Positions 1 through 8,682 of a stretch of 54,552 nucleotides of DNA are shown here, one piece after another (positions within the stretch are counted from its first letter, which is position 1; every line of letters begins with the position of its first letter). The stretch comes from Bacteroidales bacterium (GTDB lineage Bacteria > Bacteroidota > Bacteroidia > Bacteroidales > UBA3824), in assembly GCA_017960885.1 (NCBI GenBank), contig JAGCYI010000078.1, positions 1 through 54,552 of the forward strand. The letters run 5' to 3'. The position numbers were made by a program, and so were the translations under genes. The notes beneath the pieces were generated by a model. That model did no database searches and was not told the origin of the DNA. It saw only the letters and a program-made list of their open reading frames with translations.

Positions 1-2
1 TA

Positions 3-1103
3 AACAACGGATTATCAGGTGGTTTTCAGCAGACTTTTAACGAAACTATGTCGGGCGAATACAGCAGCGAGAAGAGTTACACCAACAGCGCAACATTGGA
101 TGTGAGCGTAACTCTCTGGAACGCAGGGGCAAGACGCACGCTTATCAAACAACGCCAGTTGCTAAAATCTGCCGCCGAACAGAGCCGCCTCTACCGCGAA
201 ATTGAGGTGAAAACCAATGTGATAGAAAAATTCTTTGCCCTGGCTATGGCTCAAAAACGTCTTGAAATAGCCGTTGAGAACTGCGCTATGCAGGATTCAA
301 ACCTTATTATCGCCCAAAAACTCTTCAACCTCGGTCACCGTTCGCAGCGCGATGTTATGGATGCACGCACCAACCTTGCACAAGACATTATGCAACGAGC
401 CAACGAAGAAAACAATGTGGTTATCAACGAATTGCAACTGCGCATCGCTATGAACAGCAACGATTCGGTGGCTATCGAGGTAGCCGGTGTGGAATCCGAC
501 AGGGATATTCCTCCGTTTGATGATTTTTATGCCAAGGCGTTGGAAATCAACCCCTCTGTGGCTATGTACAAAACGCAGATAGAGGCTGCCGAATATGAGA
601 AGGAATATTACAAACGTCTGCAATATCCGTCGTTAACGCTTAATTATGAGGCAGGTACGCAGGGTCAGAAATTCTCTCACAAACAAAACACGGATTTTGG
701 CAAGCAATGGAAGGATAATTCTTACCAGACCATTTACCTTTCGCTCAAAGTTCCGATTTTCAGCCAGTTGTCAAACAAAGACAACATTGCCAAAAGCGAG
801 ATAGAGATCAACCGCCGCCGCAACCAGTTAGACCAGCAATTTCTTGCCCTCTCTGGCGAGATGCGCAATGTGTGGCTCGGAGTGGTGCAAAGCCGAAACA
901 CCGCAGATTTGGCAGCGCAGACCGCCGAACTTGCCCGTCAGCAGTACGAATTTGCACAAAAAGATTTCAAACTTGGAAATATTGCCAGTTACGAATTGTA
1001 TGTATATAAAAACAAATTCGTATCTTCGCAGTTGCAAGCCGTGGGCGCCGAATACGAGTTTCTGTACCGCCTTGCCGTGTTAAAACTTTTTACTGAACAA
1101 TAA
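3..1103 (+). CDS. TolC-family outer-membrane efflux protein (5' partial)
   Basis: The reading frame is open to the first bases of the window, so the start codon and signal peptide lie upstream. About 366 codons are visible against roughly 430-480 in the family. The visible part has the alternating helical and strand pattern of TolC proteins: long heptad-rich helices (for example ending RQQYEFAQKDFKLGNIASYE, about 45 residues from the end) and Asn/Ala-rich turns. TolC trimers form the outer-membrane channel and periplasmic tunnel of type I secretion and efflux systems. The stop codon shares one base with the ATG of the HlyD gene (TAATG), and the ABC gene follows, so the three form one translationally coupled exporter operon. 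The family call is firm; the substrate is inferred only from the C39 domain in the third gene. Confidence 0.9.
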   Translation, partial: NNGLSGGFQQTFNETMSGEYSSEKSYTNSATLDVSVTLWNAGARRTLIKQRQLLKSAAEQSRLYREIEVKTNVIEKFFALAMAQKRLEIAVENCAMQDSNLIIAQKLFNLGHRSQRDVMDARTNLAQDIMQRANEENNVVINELQLRIAMNSNDSVAIEVAGVESDRDIPPFDDFYAKALEINPSVAMYKTQIEAAEYEKEYYKRLQYPSLTLNYEAGTQGQKFSHKQNTDFGKQWKDNSYQTIYLSLKVPIFSQLSNKDNIAKSEIEINRRRNQLDQQFLALSGEMRNVWLGVVQSRNTADLAAQTAELARQQYEFAQKDFKLGNIASYELYVYKNKFVSSQLQAVGAEYEFLYRLAVLKLFTEQ

Positions 1104-2248
1104 TGCAACTACCCGAAGACATAGAAAACACCATCGACGTGCTTTACTCGCGTTATCGTCAGCGTACCAATTGGATATACATTCTTTTGGTGTCGGCGGT
1201 GATAGTGGCGGTGGCGTTGCTGCCCATCATCAAGGTAGACGTTACAAGTCAGAGCCGTGGCATTATCCGATCCAAAAACGACAACCTCAAAATTGTGCCG
1301 ATAGTAAGCGGACGTGTCAGGAGCGTAAACATCACCAACAATATGCCAGTAAACATCGGCGACACACTTTTAATAATAGAATCGGAAAACATAAAAGTGC
1401 AACTTGCGGCGCAAAAGAATTTAAAATCAGACCTTTCGGACCGCATCTCAGATTTAAAGTCGCTGACCTCTGGCGCAAAAAATCCAATACTCCGAACACC
1501 GCTGTATATTCAGGAACTTGCTGATTATAAAGAGCGTACCAAAGGCGAAAGAGCCAAGGCTGAACAAGCCGAGCGCGACTATCAGCGGTTAAAAGAGTCG
1601 TACAACAGCGGACTTGCCTCCAAAGCCGACTACGAACAGGCGGAAGACCGTTGGCGCAATGCCAAAAACTCGCTCGAAACCGCATCACAGCAGCAGTTGG
1701 CTACGTGGCAGAACACCAAGAAACAACTTGAACAACAACTAATTACCTGCAACGGCGAAATCGACCGCATAGAATCCGAACTGAGCAACTACATTGTTAC
1801 CGCACCCGCATCAGGCACGCTCATCACACAGACGCAGATTCAGCCGAACTCGTATATCTATACAGGTCAGGAACTTGCATCAATCTCACCTGACGAGAGC
1901 CTCATTGCCGAATGTTACGTTTCGCCTGCCGACATTGGATTTTTAGCCAAAGACCAGGAGGTGAAACTCTCTTACGACGCGTTCGACTACAATCAATGGG
2001 GTCTCGGAGTTGCCGCCGTGGAGGACATCGACAAAAACATCAGCATCGAAAGCACATCGTCGTATTTTGTGGTTCGCTGCCGCCTCATAGGCAACACGCT
2101 CAGCCTCAAAAACGGCTACACAGTGGAAATTAAAAAAGGTATGACCCTCACGGCACGGTTCCTCATCACCCGCCGCACACTGTGGCAACTGCTGTTCGAC
2201 AAAGTTGACGACTGGTTTAATCCCAAACAAATACCGCTACAAAAATGA
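1103..2248 (+). CDS. HlyD-family periplasmic adaptor (membrane fusion protein)
   Basis: This 381-residue protein has a short cytoplasmic N-terminus, one membrane segment at about residues 24-45 and a periplasmic part with the MFP layout. A first half-lipoyl/beta-barrel stretch holds the typical GRVRSVNITNNMPVNIGDTL motif, an antiparallel coiled-coil hairpin covers about residues 100-210, and a second half follows with TAPASGTLITQTQIQPNSYI. Such proteins bridge the inner-membrane ABC transporter and the TolC channel in type I secretion. The start overlaps the tolC stop by one base, and the 3' end overlaps the ABC gene by four bases (ATGA). This arrangement is typical of bacteriocin or RiPP export operons in Bacteroidota. 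No anomaly was seen. Confidence 0.92.
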   Translation: MQLPEDIENTIDVLYSRYRQRTNWIYILLVSAVIVAVALLPIIKVDVTSQSRGIIRSKNDNLKIVPIVSGRVRSVNITNNMPVNIGDTLLIIESENIKVQLAAQKNLKSDLSDRISDLKSLTSGAKNPILRTPLYIQELADYKERTKGERAKAEQAERDYQRLKESYNSGLASKADYEQAEDRWRNAKNSLETASQQQLATWQNTKKQLEQQLITCNGEIDRIESELSNYIVTAPASGTLITQTQIQPNSYIYTGQELASISPDESLIAECYVSPADIGFLAKDQEVKLSYDAFDYNQWGLGVAAVEDIDKNISIESTSSYFVVRCRLIGNTLSLKNGYTVEIKKGMTLTARFLITRRTLWQLLFDKVDDWFNPKQIPLQK

Positions 2249-4398
2249 ACAAGAACGTACTTCAACACGATTATTACGACTGCGGAGCGGCGTGCCTCAA
2301 ATCGATAGCGGCGCACTACAAACTCGACTTGTCGATAGCCCGCATTCGCCAGTACGCCTGCACCGATATGCGCGGAACAAATGTTTTGGGAATGATAAAG
2401 GCTGCGTCGAAAATCGGATTCACCGCCAAGGGCGTAAAAGGCACAAAAGCCGCGCTTCCAAACCTGCCGTTTCCCACTATCGCACACATTGTCAGGCAAA
2501 TAGACGATGCCGTACTGTATCATTACGTGGTGATTTACGGCTATAAAAAAGGTGTGCTCAAAATAATGGACCCAGCCCTCGGACGCACCGAAAACGTTAA
2601 AGAAGAGGATTTTCTTAAAGAGTGGTCGGGCGTGCTGATACTTTTGCGTCCGTCGGAAAATTTCGAAACCGGCAAAAAGCGCATTTCGGTGTTCACCCAC
2701 CTCAAAAACCTTGTAATTCCTCATCGCAAAGTATTGATACAGGCTATTATAGGAGCAATATGCTTTACTGCGCTCGGACTTTCGATGTCGATATATATCG
2801 AAAAAATCACCGACTATGTGCTTGTGGGCGGCAACACTAACCTACTCAACCTGTTGGGACTCATTATGTTAGTGCTGCTGATTTTGCAGTTTGCAATAGG
2901 CATTTTCCAAAATATGATGGCGCTGCGCACAGGTCAGATGATGGATGCGCAACTTATAATGGGTTATTACAAACACCTTCTGCAACTGCCGCAGCAGTTT
3001 TTCGACACAATGCGTGTGGGCGAGATTATTTCAAGGGTAAACGATGCGTTTAATATCAGATATTTTATCAATTCCACATCTATTAAAATGATAGTCAATG
3101 GATTGATAGTAATATTATCGTTTGGAATGATGTTTTTCTACCATTGGAAACTCGCGCTCATAATGCTTGCGGTGATACCGCTGTATGTAATAATTTATTA
3201 TATCACCGACAAAGTAAACAAACGAGTGGAACGCAAGGTGATGGAAGACACCGCCTCGCTCGAAAGCCAGTTGGTGGAGTCGCTCAACGCTGTGCGAACC
3301 ATAAAGCAGTACGGCATAGAGGATTACACCAACAACAAGACCGAAAACCGCTTTGTGAAGATGATGTACACCACCTACGGGTCGTCGAAAAATGTGGTCT
3401 TCTCAGAAAACGCATCTATGTTCGTGTCGCGGCTGTTTACCATAATACTCTTGTGGACAGGTAGTTACTTTGTGCTCGGCGGCGACATTACGGCTGGCGA
3501 ACTAATGTCGTTTTATGCTCTTGCAGGATATTTCACAGGACCTATTTCCGAACTGATTAGTTCCAACAAGTCGTTCCGTGAGGCAGAAATCGCTGCCGAC
3601 CGTCTGTTTGAAATCATCGACCTTGAACGCGAGGAAGCCACCGACAAGATTCCCCTCACCCGCGAAAACATTGGCGACATAGTCTTCTCCGACGTGTCGT
3701 TCACCTACGGCACTCGCAAAAAGATTTTTGAAAAACTCAACCTCCGCATTGCCAAAGGCAGCACCACCGCCATCGTGGGCGAAAGCGGCTGCGGCAAAAC
3801 CACCATCGCCAACCTTATCCAAAACCTCTATCCCCTCAACGAAGGAGCTATCTTTATCGGAGACCTCAAACTCAGCCACCTCTCCAACACCAGCATACGA
3901 AGCCTTATTTCCACTGTGCCTCAGCAGATTACGCTATTCTCAGGCACAATACTGTCGAACATCGCCATTGGCGAATATTCGCCCGATATACCTAAGATTC
4001 AGGAGATTATCAACCTTCTCGGTCTCAACGACTTTGTGGAATCGCTTCCCGAAGGGTTGGAGACACTCGTTGGCGAAAACGGCTCGAAACTGTCCGGCGG
4101 CGAAAAACAGCGTCTCGCCATTGCCCGGGCCATCTACAAAGACCCTGAGATATACATTTTCGACGAGGCATCGTCGGCACTCGACTCCATTGCCGAAAAA
4201 TACGTTCTCAACGCCGTGCAGACCCTCCGCGCCCGTGGCAAAACCATCATCACCATAGCCCATCGCCTCAGCACCATCAAAAATTCCGACACCATTATAG
4301 TAATGTCGAAAGGCAAAATTATGGAACAAGGTGATTTCCAGACACTAATCAACAACAAAGGCGAGTTTTATAAGTTGTGGGAAAATCAGGTGCTGTAG
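2245..4398 (+). CDS. C39 peptidase-containing ABC transporter (peptide maturation and export)
   Basis: This 717-residue protein has three modules. An N-terminal C39 cysteine protease domain (about 1-140) carries Cys13 in YYDCGAACL, His93 in LYHYVV and Asp109 in IMDP, which match the catalytic triad of the family. A six-helix ABC membrane domain follows (about 160-440). The ATPase domain (about 480-717) has Walker A GESGCGKTT (512-520), signature LSGGEKQR, Walker B IYIFDEASSALD and the H-loop IAHR. Such proteins cut double-glycine-type leaders from peptides while exporting them through HlyD and TolC, whose genes lie directly upstream. No leader-bearing peptide gene was recognised in the 3' neighbourhood, so the cargo is probably encoded upstream of the window. 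All catalytic residues appear intact. Confidence 0.93.
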   Translation: MNKNVLQHDYYDCGAACLKSIAAHYKLDLSIARIRQYACTDMRGTNVLGMIKAASKIGFTAKGVKGTKAALPNLPFPTIAHIVRQIDDAVLYHYVVIYGYKKGVLKIMDPALGRTENVKEEDFLKEWSGVLILLRPSENFETGKKRISVFTHLKNLVIPHRKVLIQAIIGAICFTALGLSMSIYIEKITDYVLVGGNTNLLNLLGLIMLVLLILQFAIGIFQNMMALRTGQMMDAQLIMGYYKHLLQLPQQFFDTMRVGEIISRVNDAFNIRYFINSTSIKMIVNGLIVILSFGMMFFYHWKLALIMLAVIPLYVIIYYITDKVNKRVERKVMEDTASLESQLVESLNAVRTIKQYGIEDYTNNKTENRFVKMMYTTYGSSKNVVFSENASMFVSRLFTIILLWTGSYFVLGGDITAGELMSFYALAGYFTGPISELISSNKSFREAEIAADRLFEIIDLEREEATDKIPLTRENIGDIVFSDVSFTYGTRKKIFEKLNLRIAKGSTTAIVGESGCGKTTIANLIQNLYPLNEGAIFIGDLKLSHLSNTSIRSLISTVPQQITLFSGTILSNIAIGEYSPDIPKIQEIINLLGLNDFVESLPEGLETLVGENGSKLSGGEKQRLAIARAIYKDPEIYIFDEASSALDSIAEKYVLNAVQTLRARGKTIITIAHRLSTIKNSDTIIVMSKGKIMEQGDFQTLINNKGEFYKLWENQVL

Positions 4399-4525
4399 AT
4401 TTTATTCTATCAACAGAATAAAAATATAGTGATTTTGTTCTACAGAGAGAATAAAAATATGGTGATTTTGTTCTACAGAGAGAATAAAAATATGGTAATT
4501 TTGTTCTACCGAGAGAATAAAATTA
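4399..4525 (+). repeat. Four tandem 33-bp hairpin repeats
   Basis: Units start at 4399, 4432, 4465 and 4498; the last is partial and merges into the downstream promoter. Each has the form ATTTT(A/G)TTCT - 6 nt - AGAATAAAA(A)T. Unit 1 is a near-perfect DNA palindrome. In units 2-4 the A-to-G change turns one pair into a G-U wobble, so the plus-strand RNA hairpin persists while the minus-strand one is weakened. The array begins immediately after the ABC transporter stop codon and runs into the promoter of the ATPase gene. There are no spacers, so it is not a CRISPR array. Confidence 0.85.
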
Positions 4526-4534
4526 TTATATTTG
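4502..4534 (+). promoter_or_regulatory. Bacteroidota-type promoter of the AAA_14 ATPase gene
   Basis: A -7 element TATATTTG lies at 4527-4534, with TTG at 4502-4504 and a 22-nt spacer. The -33 element falls inside the fourth 33-bp repeat. The ATG at 4554 follows after a short leader. The -7 match is strong; the spacer is slightly longer than the usual 19-20. Confidence 0.6.
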
Positions 4535-4553
4535 CAAAAAAATCGGTAGCATT

Positions 4554-5822
4554 ATGATACAGCAGAACACCATAAAAGAAGTCCTCACGGGCAACAGAGA
4601 AGAAATCAGCACAATAAAAGTATTACCAAGAGACTACATTTTTGATCCAAAGGCAAGTTATGTGCTTGTGGGTGCAAGACGATGCGGTAAGTCGTACCTT
4701 CTTTACCATACAATCCAACAATTGCTCAAAAAAGGCATTGGTTGGGACGAGATGCTGTATATCAATTTTGAGGACGAAAGGCTCGTTGGTATGGAGACCT
4801 CTGATCTTAATTCAATTTTGGAGGTTCATTACTCCATGTCAGACAAGAAGCCTATTTTGTTTTTCGACGAAGTTCAGATTGTACCTAATTGGGAAAAATT
4901 CGTACGCCGACTCGCCGATGAAAAATACAGACTATTTGTTACAGGTAGCAACGCCAAAATGCTTTCGTCAGAAATTGCAACCACGCTCGGCGGCAGGCTG
5001 ATAGTAAAAGAGATTTTTCCATATTCTTTTGTAGAATACATTACAGCCAACGGTGTCAAAGGAAAAAATGTTGATATGTTTTCCACCCGACACAGAGCAA
5101 AAGTAATGCAACTATTCAACGGATATTACAAGATGGGAGGGTTTCCTGAATCGGTGGCATACGAGGCCAAACGCGACTATCTTACTTCGGTATACCAAAA
5201 AATATATCTTGGCGACATTGCCACACGAAACAATATCGACAACCATTTTGTTTTGCGACTGATGTTCAAAAAAATTGCCGAAAGTATCTGTCAGCCAATG
5301 TCATTCAACCGACTTACCAACATTCTTAAAGCTTCGGGATGCAAAATCTCGGTAAACACAATAATCAACTATATTGATTATTCTGTGGATGCATTTTTGT
5401 TGTTTCCAATCAAGAACATCGCCGACAATCTTGTGCAACGAGAAACCAATCCGAAGTATTATTTTGTTGATAATGGAATACTCAACCTTCTGACTTTCAA
5501 TAATGATACCTTGCTTTTAGAAAACCTCGTAGCAGTTACCCTTTTACGCCGTTACGGTACCGACCAAAATGTCTTTTTCTACAACCACAACATAGAAATT
5601 GACTTTTTTGTTCCCGAAGAAGGTCTTGCTATTCAAGTAAGTTACGATATAAGCAAATCTACCGAAACATACGACCGTGAAACTAAGGCGTTTGTAAGCC
5701 TTTCAAAGTTTCTCGAAGTACGCCGCTGTCTAATAATCACCTATGCCAACGAAGACAAAGTAGAAATTGACGGTATCGAAATAGATATTGTGCCATATTG
5801 GAAATGGGTTCTTGGAACGTGA
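4554..5822 (+). CDS. AAA_14/DUF4143 family ATPase
   Basis: This 422-residue protein has a P-loop GARRCGKS at 40-47, a Walker B KPILFFDEVQIV near 100 and a sensor-like FVTGSNAKMLSSEIATTLGGR region that is typical of the family (AAA_14). The C-terminal DUF4143 region resembles a restriction-endonuclease fold (IEIDFFVPEEGLAIQVSYDI near 360). Such proteins occur in many copies in Bacteroidales genomes, often beside toxin-antitoxin or defence genes. Their function is not established. The gene is monocistronic here, with its own promoter embedded in the 33-bp repeat array, and its sequence appears intact. A second, unrelated ATPase/nuclease fusion lies at 45047-46609. Confidence 0.85.
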   Translation: MIQQNTIKEVLTGNREEISTIKVLPRDYIFDPKASYVLVGARRCGKSYLLYHTIQQLLKKGIGWDEMLYINFEDERLVGMETSDLNSILEVHYSMSDKKPILFFDEVQIVPNWEKFVRRLADEKYRLFVTGSNAKMLSSEIATTLGGRLIVKEIFPYSFVEYITANGVKGKNVDMFSTRHRAKVMQLFNGYYKMGGFPESVAYEAKRDYLTSVYQKIYLGDIATRNNIDNHFVLRLMFKKIAESICQPMSFNRLTNILKASGCKISVNTIINYIDYSVDAFLLFPIKNIADNLVQRETNPKYYFVDNGILNLLTFNNDTLLLENLVAVTLLRRYGTDQNVFFYNHNIEIDFFVPEEGLAIQVSYDISKSTETYDRETKAFVSLSKFLEVRRCLIITYANEDKVEIDGIEIDIVPYWKWVLGT

Positions 5823-5863
5823 TTTTTTTTCTAAAAATCCGCTACTATTCCCAAAAAAAACTA

Positions 5864-5871
5864 TACCTTTG
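5864..5871 (+). promoter_or_regulatory. -7 element of the aspS promoter
   Basis: TACCTTTG fits TAnnTTTG and lies 35 bases before the aspS ATG. No good TTTG was found at the expected -33 distance. Confidence 0.45.
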
Positions 5872-5906
5872 CATTTTACAAAAGAAAGTTTTTAAACAAT
5901 TTAGAA

Positions 5907-7661
5907 ATGTACAGGACACACGATTGCGGACAACTGCGTATAGCAGACGTAGATAAGACCGTAACCCTCAGCGGATGGGTGCAGAGGGTACGCAACCTCG
6001 GAGGTATGACATTTGTTGACCTCCGCGACAGATACGGAATCACCCAGTTGGTTTTCAATATGGAAACCAACGCCGAACTTTGCGAAAAGGCAAGAAAACT
6101 CGGTCGCGAATTTGTAATTCAAGCCATCGGCACAGTTACAGAGCGCACCAGCAAAAACAAAGACCTGCCTACCGGCGATATTGAAATCACTGTAAACCAA
6201 TTAAATATACTCAACAAGTCGGACATTCCGCCCTTCACTATCGAAGACAATACCGACGGCGGTGAAGACTTGCTGATGAAATACCGCTATTTGGACATCC
6301 GCCGCCGTCCGATTATTTCGGGCTTGCTTATGCGCCACAAAATGAGTCTCGAAGTAAGAAAATACCTCGACGCTCAGGGCTTTATGGAGGTGGAGACTCC
6401 TATGCTCATCAATTCAAGTCCCGAGGGCGCAAGAGACTATGTAGTGCCTTCAAGACTTCATCACGGCGAATTTTACGCTCTGCCGCAGAGCCCTCAGCAG
6501 TACAAGCAGCTGTTGATGGTGGCAGGCGTTGACAAATACTACCAGCTTGTAAAATGCTTCCGCGACGAAGACCTCCGTGCCGACCGTCAGCCCGAATTCA
6601 CCCAGATCGACTGCGAGATGAGTTTTGTAGAACAGGAAGACATTTTGCAGATTTTCGAGGGATTGGCTAAGCACCTTTTCAAAGAGGTGAAAGGCATAGA
6701 TATGAACTACCAGTTCCCCCGTATGGTTTGGCAAGACGCTATGGAACAGTACGGTAGCGACAAGCCCGACATCCGTTTCGGCATGAAGATTCACGACGTG
6801 AGCGCCGAAACCAAAGGACACGGATTCAAGGTATTCGACGATGCCGAATATGTATGCGCCATCGCTGTGGAAGGCTGCGCCAACTACTCGCGCAAGCAGA
6901 CCGACGAACTTACCGAATGGGTAAAACGTCCTCAGGTGGGTGCCAAGGGTCTCGTTTTCATCAAGTACAACGAAGACGGCACAGTAAAATCATCGGTAGA
7001 CAAATTCTACACTCCCGAACAGCTCACCGAGATTGCCAAAAAAGCCGGAGCAGGCACAGGCGACCTCGTACTTATACTCTGCGGCAAGAAGATGCCTATC
7101 CTCAACGCTATGGGCACACTCCGCATCGAGATGGGCAACCGTCTCGGACTCAGAGACAAAAACATTTTCGCACCCCTCTGGGTTATCGACTTCCCGCTAT
7201 TTGAGTGGGACGACGAAACTCAGCGTTTCTACGCAATGCACCACCCCTTCACCTCGCCCAAGAAAGAGGACATCGCGCTTTTGGACACCGATCCCGGAAA
7301 GGTTCGCGCCAACGCATACGACCTCGTTATCAACGGCACAGAGGTTGGCGGCGGCTCTATCCGTATCCACGACTCGCAGTTGCAAGTTAAGATGTTCAAC
7401 CTCCTCGGCTTCACCCAGGAACGCGCACAGAGCAACTTCGGCTGCCTTATCAACGCATTCAAATTCGGTGCGCCTCCTCACGGCGGTCTCGCTTTCGGCT
7501 TAGACCGTTGGGTGGCTATCATGTACGGCTGCGACTCTATCAAAGACGTTATCGCATTCCCCAAAAACAATGCGGCACGCGACGTGATGATGGGCGCTCC
7601 CTCGCTCATAGCACCCGAACAGTTAGAAGAACTTTCACTTGAGATAACACCTGAAAAGTAA
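5907..7661 (+). CDS. aspS: Aspartyl-tRNA synthetase
   Basis: This 584-residue class II synthetase charges tRNA-Asp with aspartate in the cytoplasm. The N-terminal OB-fold anticodon-binding domain (about 1-110) includes [20 protein letters not shown]. The catalytic domain contains RYLDIRR, motif 2 [18 protein letters not shown], the bacterial GAD insertion (about 290-400) and motif 3 [14 protein letters not shown] near the C-terminus. Length matches bacterial AspRS (about 590). The stop codon overlaps the start of the next gene (TAATG), so the unknown 117-residue protein is probably co-translated. Whether it is a discriminating or non-discriminating enzyme cannot be told from what I see. Confidence 0.98.
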   Translation: MYRTHDCGQLRIADVDKTVTLSGWVQRVRNLGGMTFVDLRDRYGITQLVFNMETNAELCEKARKLGREFVIQAIGTVTERTSKNKDLPTGDIEITVNQLNILNKSDIPPFTIEDNTDGGEDLLMKYRYLDIRRRPIISGLLMRHKMSLEVRKYLDAQGFMEVETPMLINSSPEGARDYVVPSRLHHGEFYALPQSPQQYKQLLMVAGVDKYYQLVKCFRDEDLRADRQPEFTQIDCEMSFVEQEDILQIFEGLAKHLFKEVKGIDMNYQFPRMVWQDAMEQYGSDKPDIRFGMKIHDVSAETKGHGFKVFDDAEYVCAIAVEGCANYSRKQTDELTEWVKRPQVGAKGLVFIKYNEDGTVKSSVDKFYTPEQLTEIAKKAGAGTGDLVLILCGKKMPILNAMGTLRIEMGNRLGLRDKNIFAPLWVIDFPLFEWDDETQRFYAMHHPFTSPKKEDIALLDTDPGKVRANAYDLVINGTEVGGGSIRIHDSQLQVKMFNLLGFTQERAQSNFGCLINAFKFGAPPHGGLAFGLDRWVAIMYGCDSIKDVIAFPKNNAARDVMMGAPSLIAPEQLEELSLEITPEK

Positions 7662-8014
7662 TGACAGCTGTATCACAAAAGATGAAAAACCTGCTGGCGC
7701 CAATGGCACAGGCCTGCAATAATATTATTGCAGTTACTGTGTCCATTGCCAATGCAGATGATTTTGCAAACCAAGATACCATCGCTGACAACATTTATAT
7801 GAACCTCGTGATTATCAGCGAGAACTACGCAAAAACCGACGATGATATCAAACAGCTGTTTGCAGAAATCAACTGGTCAGAAATAAAGTATTACATCGAC
7901 AAAGTGATACCTGACTACAAAAATGCCGACGACCGCGACCTGTTTTACGTTTCTAAGTCGCTGACTCCGAGATTAAAAAATAAGATTGACGAACTTTTGT
8001 CTAAAACAGAGTAA
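7661..8014 (+). CDS. Unknown 117-residue cytoplasmic protein
   Basis: I do not recognise a family. The protein has no signal peptide or membrane segment and is predicted mainly helical, with an acidic middle (YAKTDDDIKQLFAEINWSE) and a Lys/Asp-rich C-terminus. Its ATG overlaps the aspS stop (TAATG), and the MBL hydrolase starts two bases after its own stop, so three genes form one tight transcription unit. The tight coupling and normal codon use argue that it is a real gene. No function can be inferred from position alone. Confidence 0.75.
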   Translation: MTAVSQKMKNLLAPMAQACNNIIAVTVSIANADDFANQDTIADNIYMNLVIISENYAKTDDDIKQLFAEINWSEIKYYIDKVIPDYKNADDRDLFYVSKSLTPRLKNKIDELLSKTE

Positions 8015-8016
8015 CT

Positions 8017-8676
8017 ATGCAGATAGAAGCTTTCAGATTCAACGCTTTTGAAGTGAACACCTATGTGGTGTCGCAAGACGGCGAATGCGTTATTGTTGAT
8101 CCTGGTTGCTATACCGATGCAGAAAAACAGACGTTGGCAACATTCATCAAACAAAAATATACACCCAAGTATATCATAAACACCCATTTGCACTGCGACC
8201 ACATTCTCGGTGTCAACTTTCTGAAAAACGAATTCTCCATACCTTTTGCAGCAGCCAAGCAAGACGAGTTCTTATTGGCTCAAGCTCAGGAATTTGGCAA
8301 ACGTTGGGGATGGAACAATGTGGAGACTCCAAAAATCGACACCTACATCAACGACGGCGACACCTTTAAGATAGGAAGCGGCGAACTGAAAATTATGCTC
8401 ACGCCCGGACACTCGCCCGGACAGGTGGCTATATATTCGCTCAAAGATAAGTTTGTGATAGTTGGCGACACGCTGTTCAAAGGTTCAGTAGGACGCACCG
8501 ATCTCGAAGGCGGCAATCTCGACAGCCTAATGGACAGCATCAAAGACAAGATAATCACCCTCGGCGGCGACTTCACAGTATTCCCCGGTCACGGTCCCAT
8601 AACCACAATCAACGCAGAAATACGCGAAAACCCGTTTTTGAGTTTCTTTGGTGAGGATATCAGTATGGACAACTAA
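8017..8676 (+). CDS. MBL-fold metallo-hydrolase (glyoxalase II-like)
   Basis: This 219-residue protein carries the metallo-beta-lactamase signature HTHLHCDH at about residues 53-60, followed by TPGHSPGQVAIY, VGDTLFKGSVGRTD and PGHGP, which supply the remaining metal-binding His and Asp residues. Proteins of this size and pattern belong to the glyoxalase II-like hydrolases, most of which have unassigned substrates. It lacks the extra C-terminal helical domain of true glyoxalase II. It is the last gene of the aspS unit and ends six bases from the convergent anti-sigma-like gene. No terminator fits in that gap. Confidence 0.9.
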   Translation: MQIEAFRFNAFEVNTYVVSQDGECVIVDPGCYTDAEKQTLATFIKQKYTPKYIINTHLHCDHILGVNFLKNEFSIPFAAAKQDEFLLAQAQEFGKRWGWNNVETPKIDTYINDGDTFKIGSGELKIMLTPGHSPGQVAIYSLKDKFVIVGDTLFKGSVGRTDLEGGNLDSLMDSIKDKIITLGGDFTVFPGHGPITTINAEIRENPFLSFFGEDISMDN

Positions 8677-8682
8677 TTCCTA

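Noticed and set aside
4399..4525. 33-bp repeats as a possible CRISPR array
   Set aside because: The repeats are directly adjacent with no spacers.
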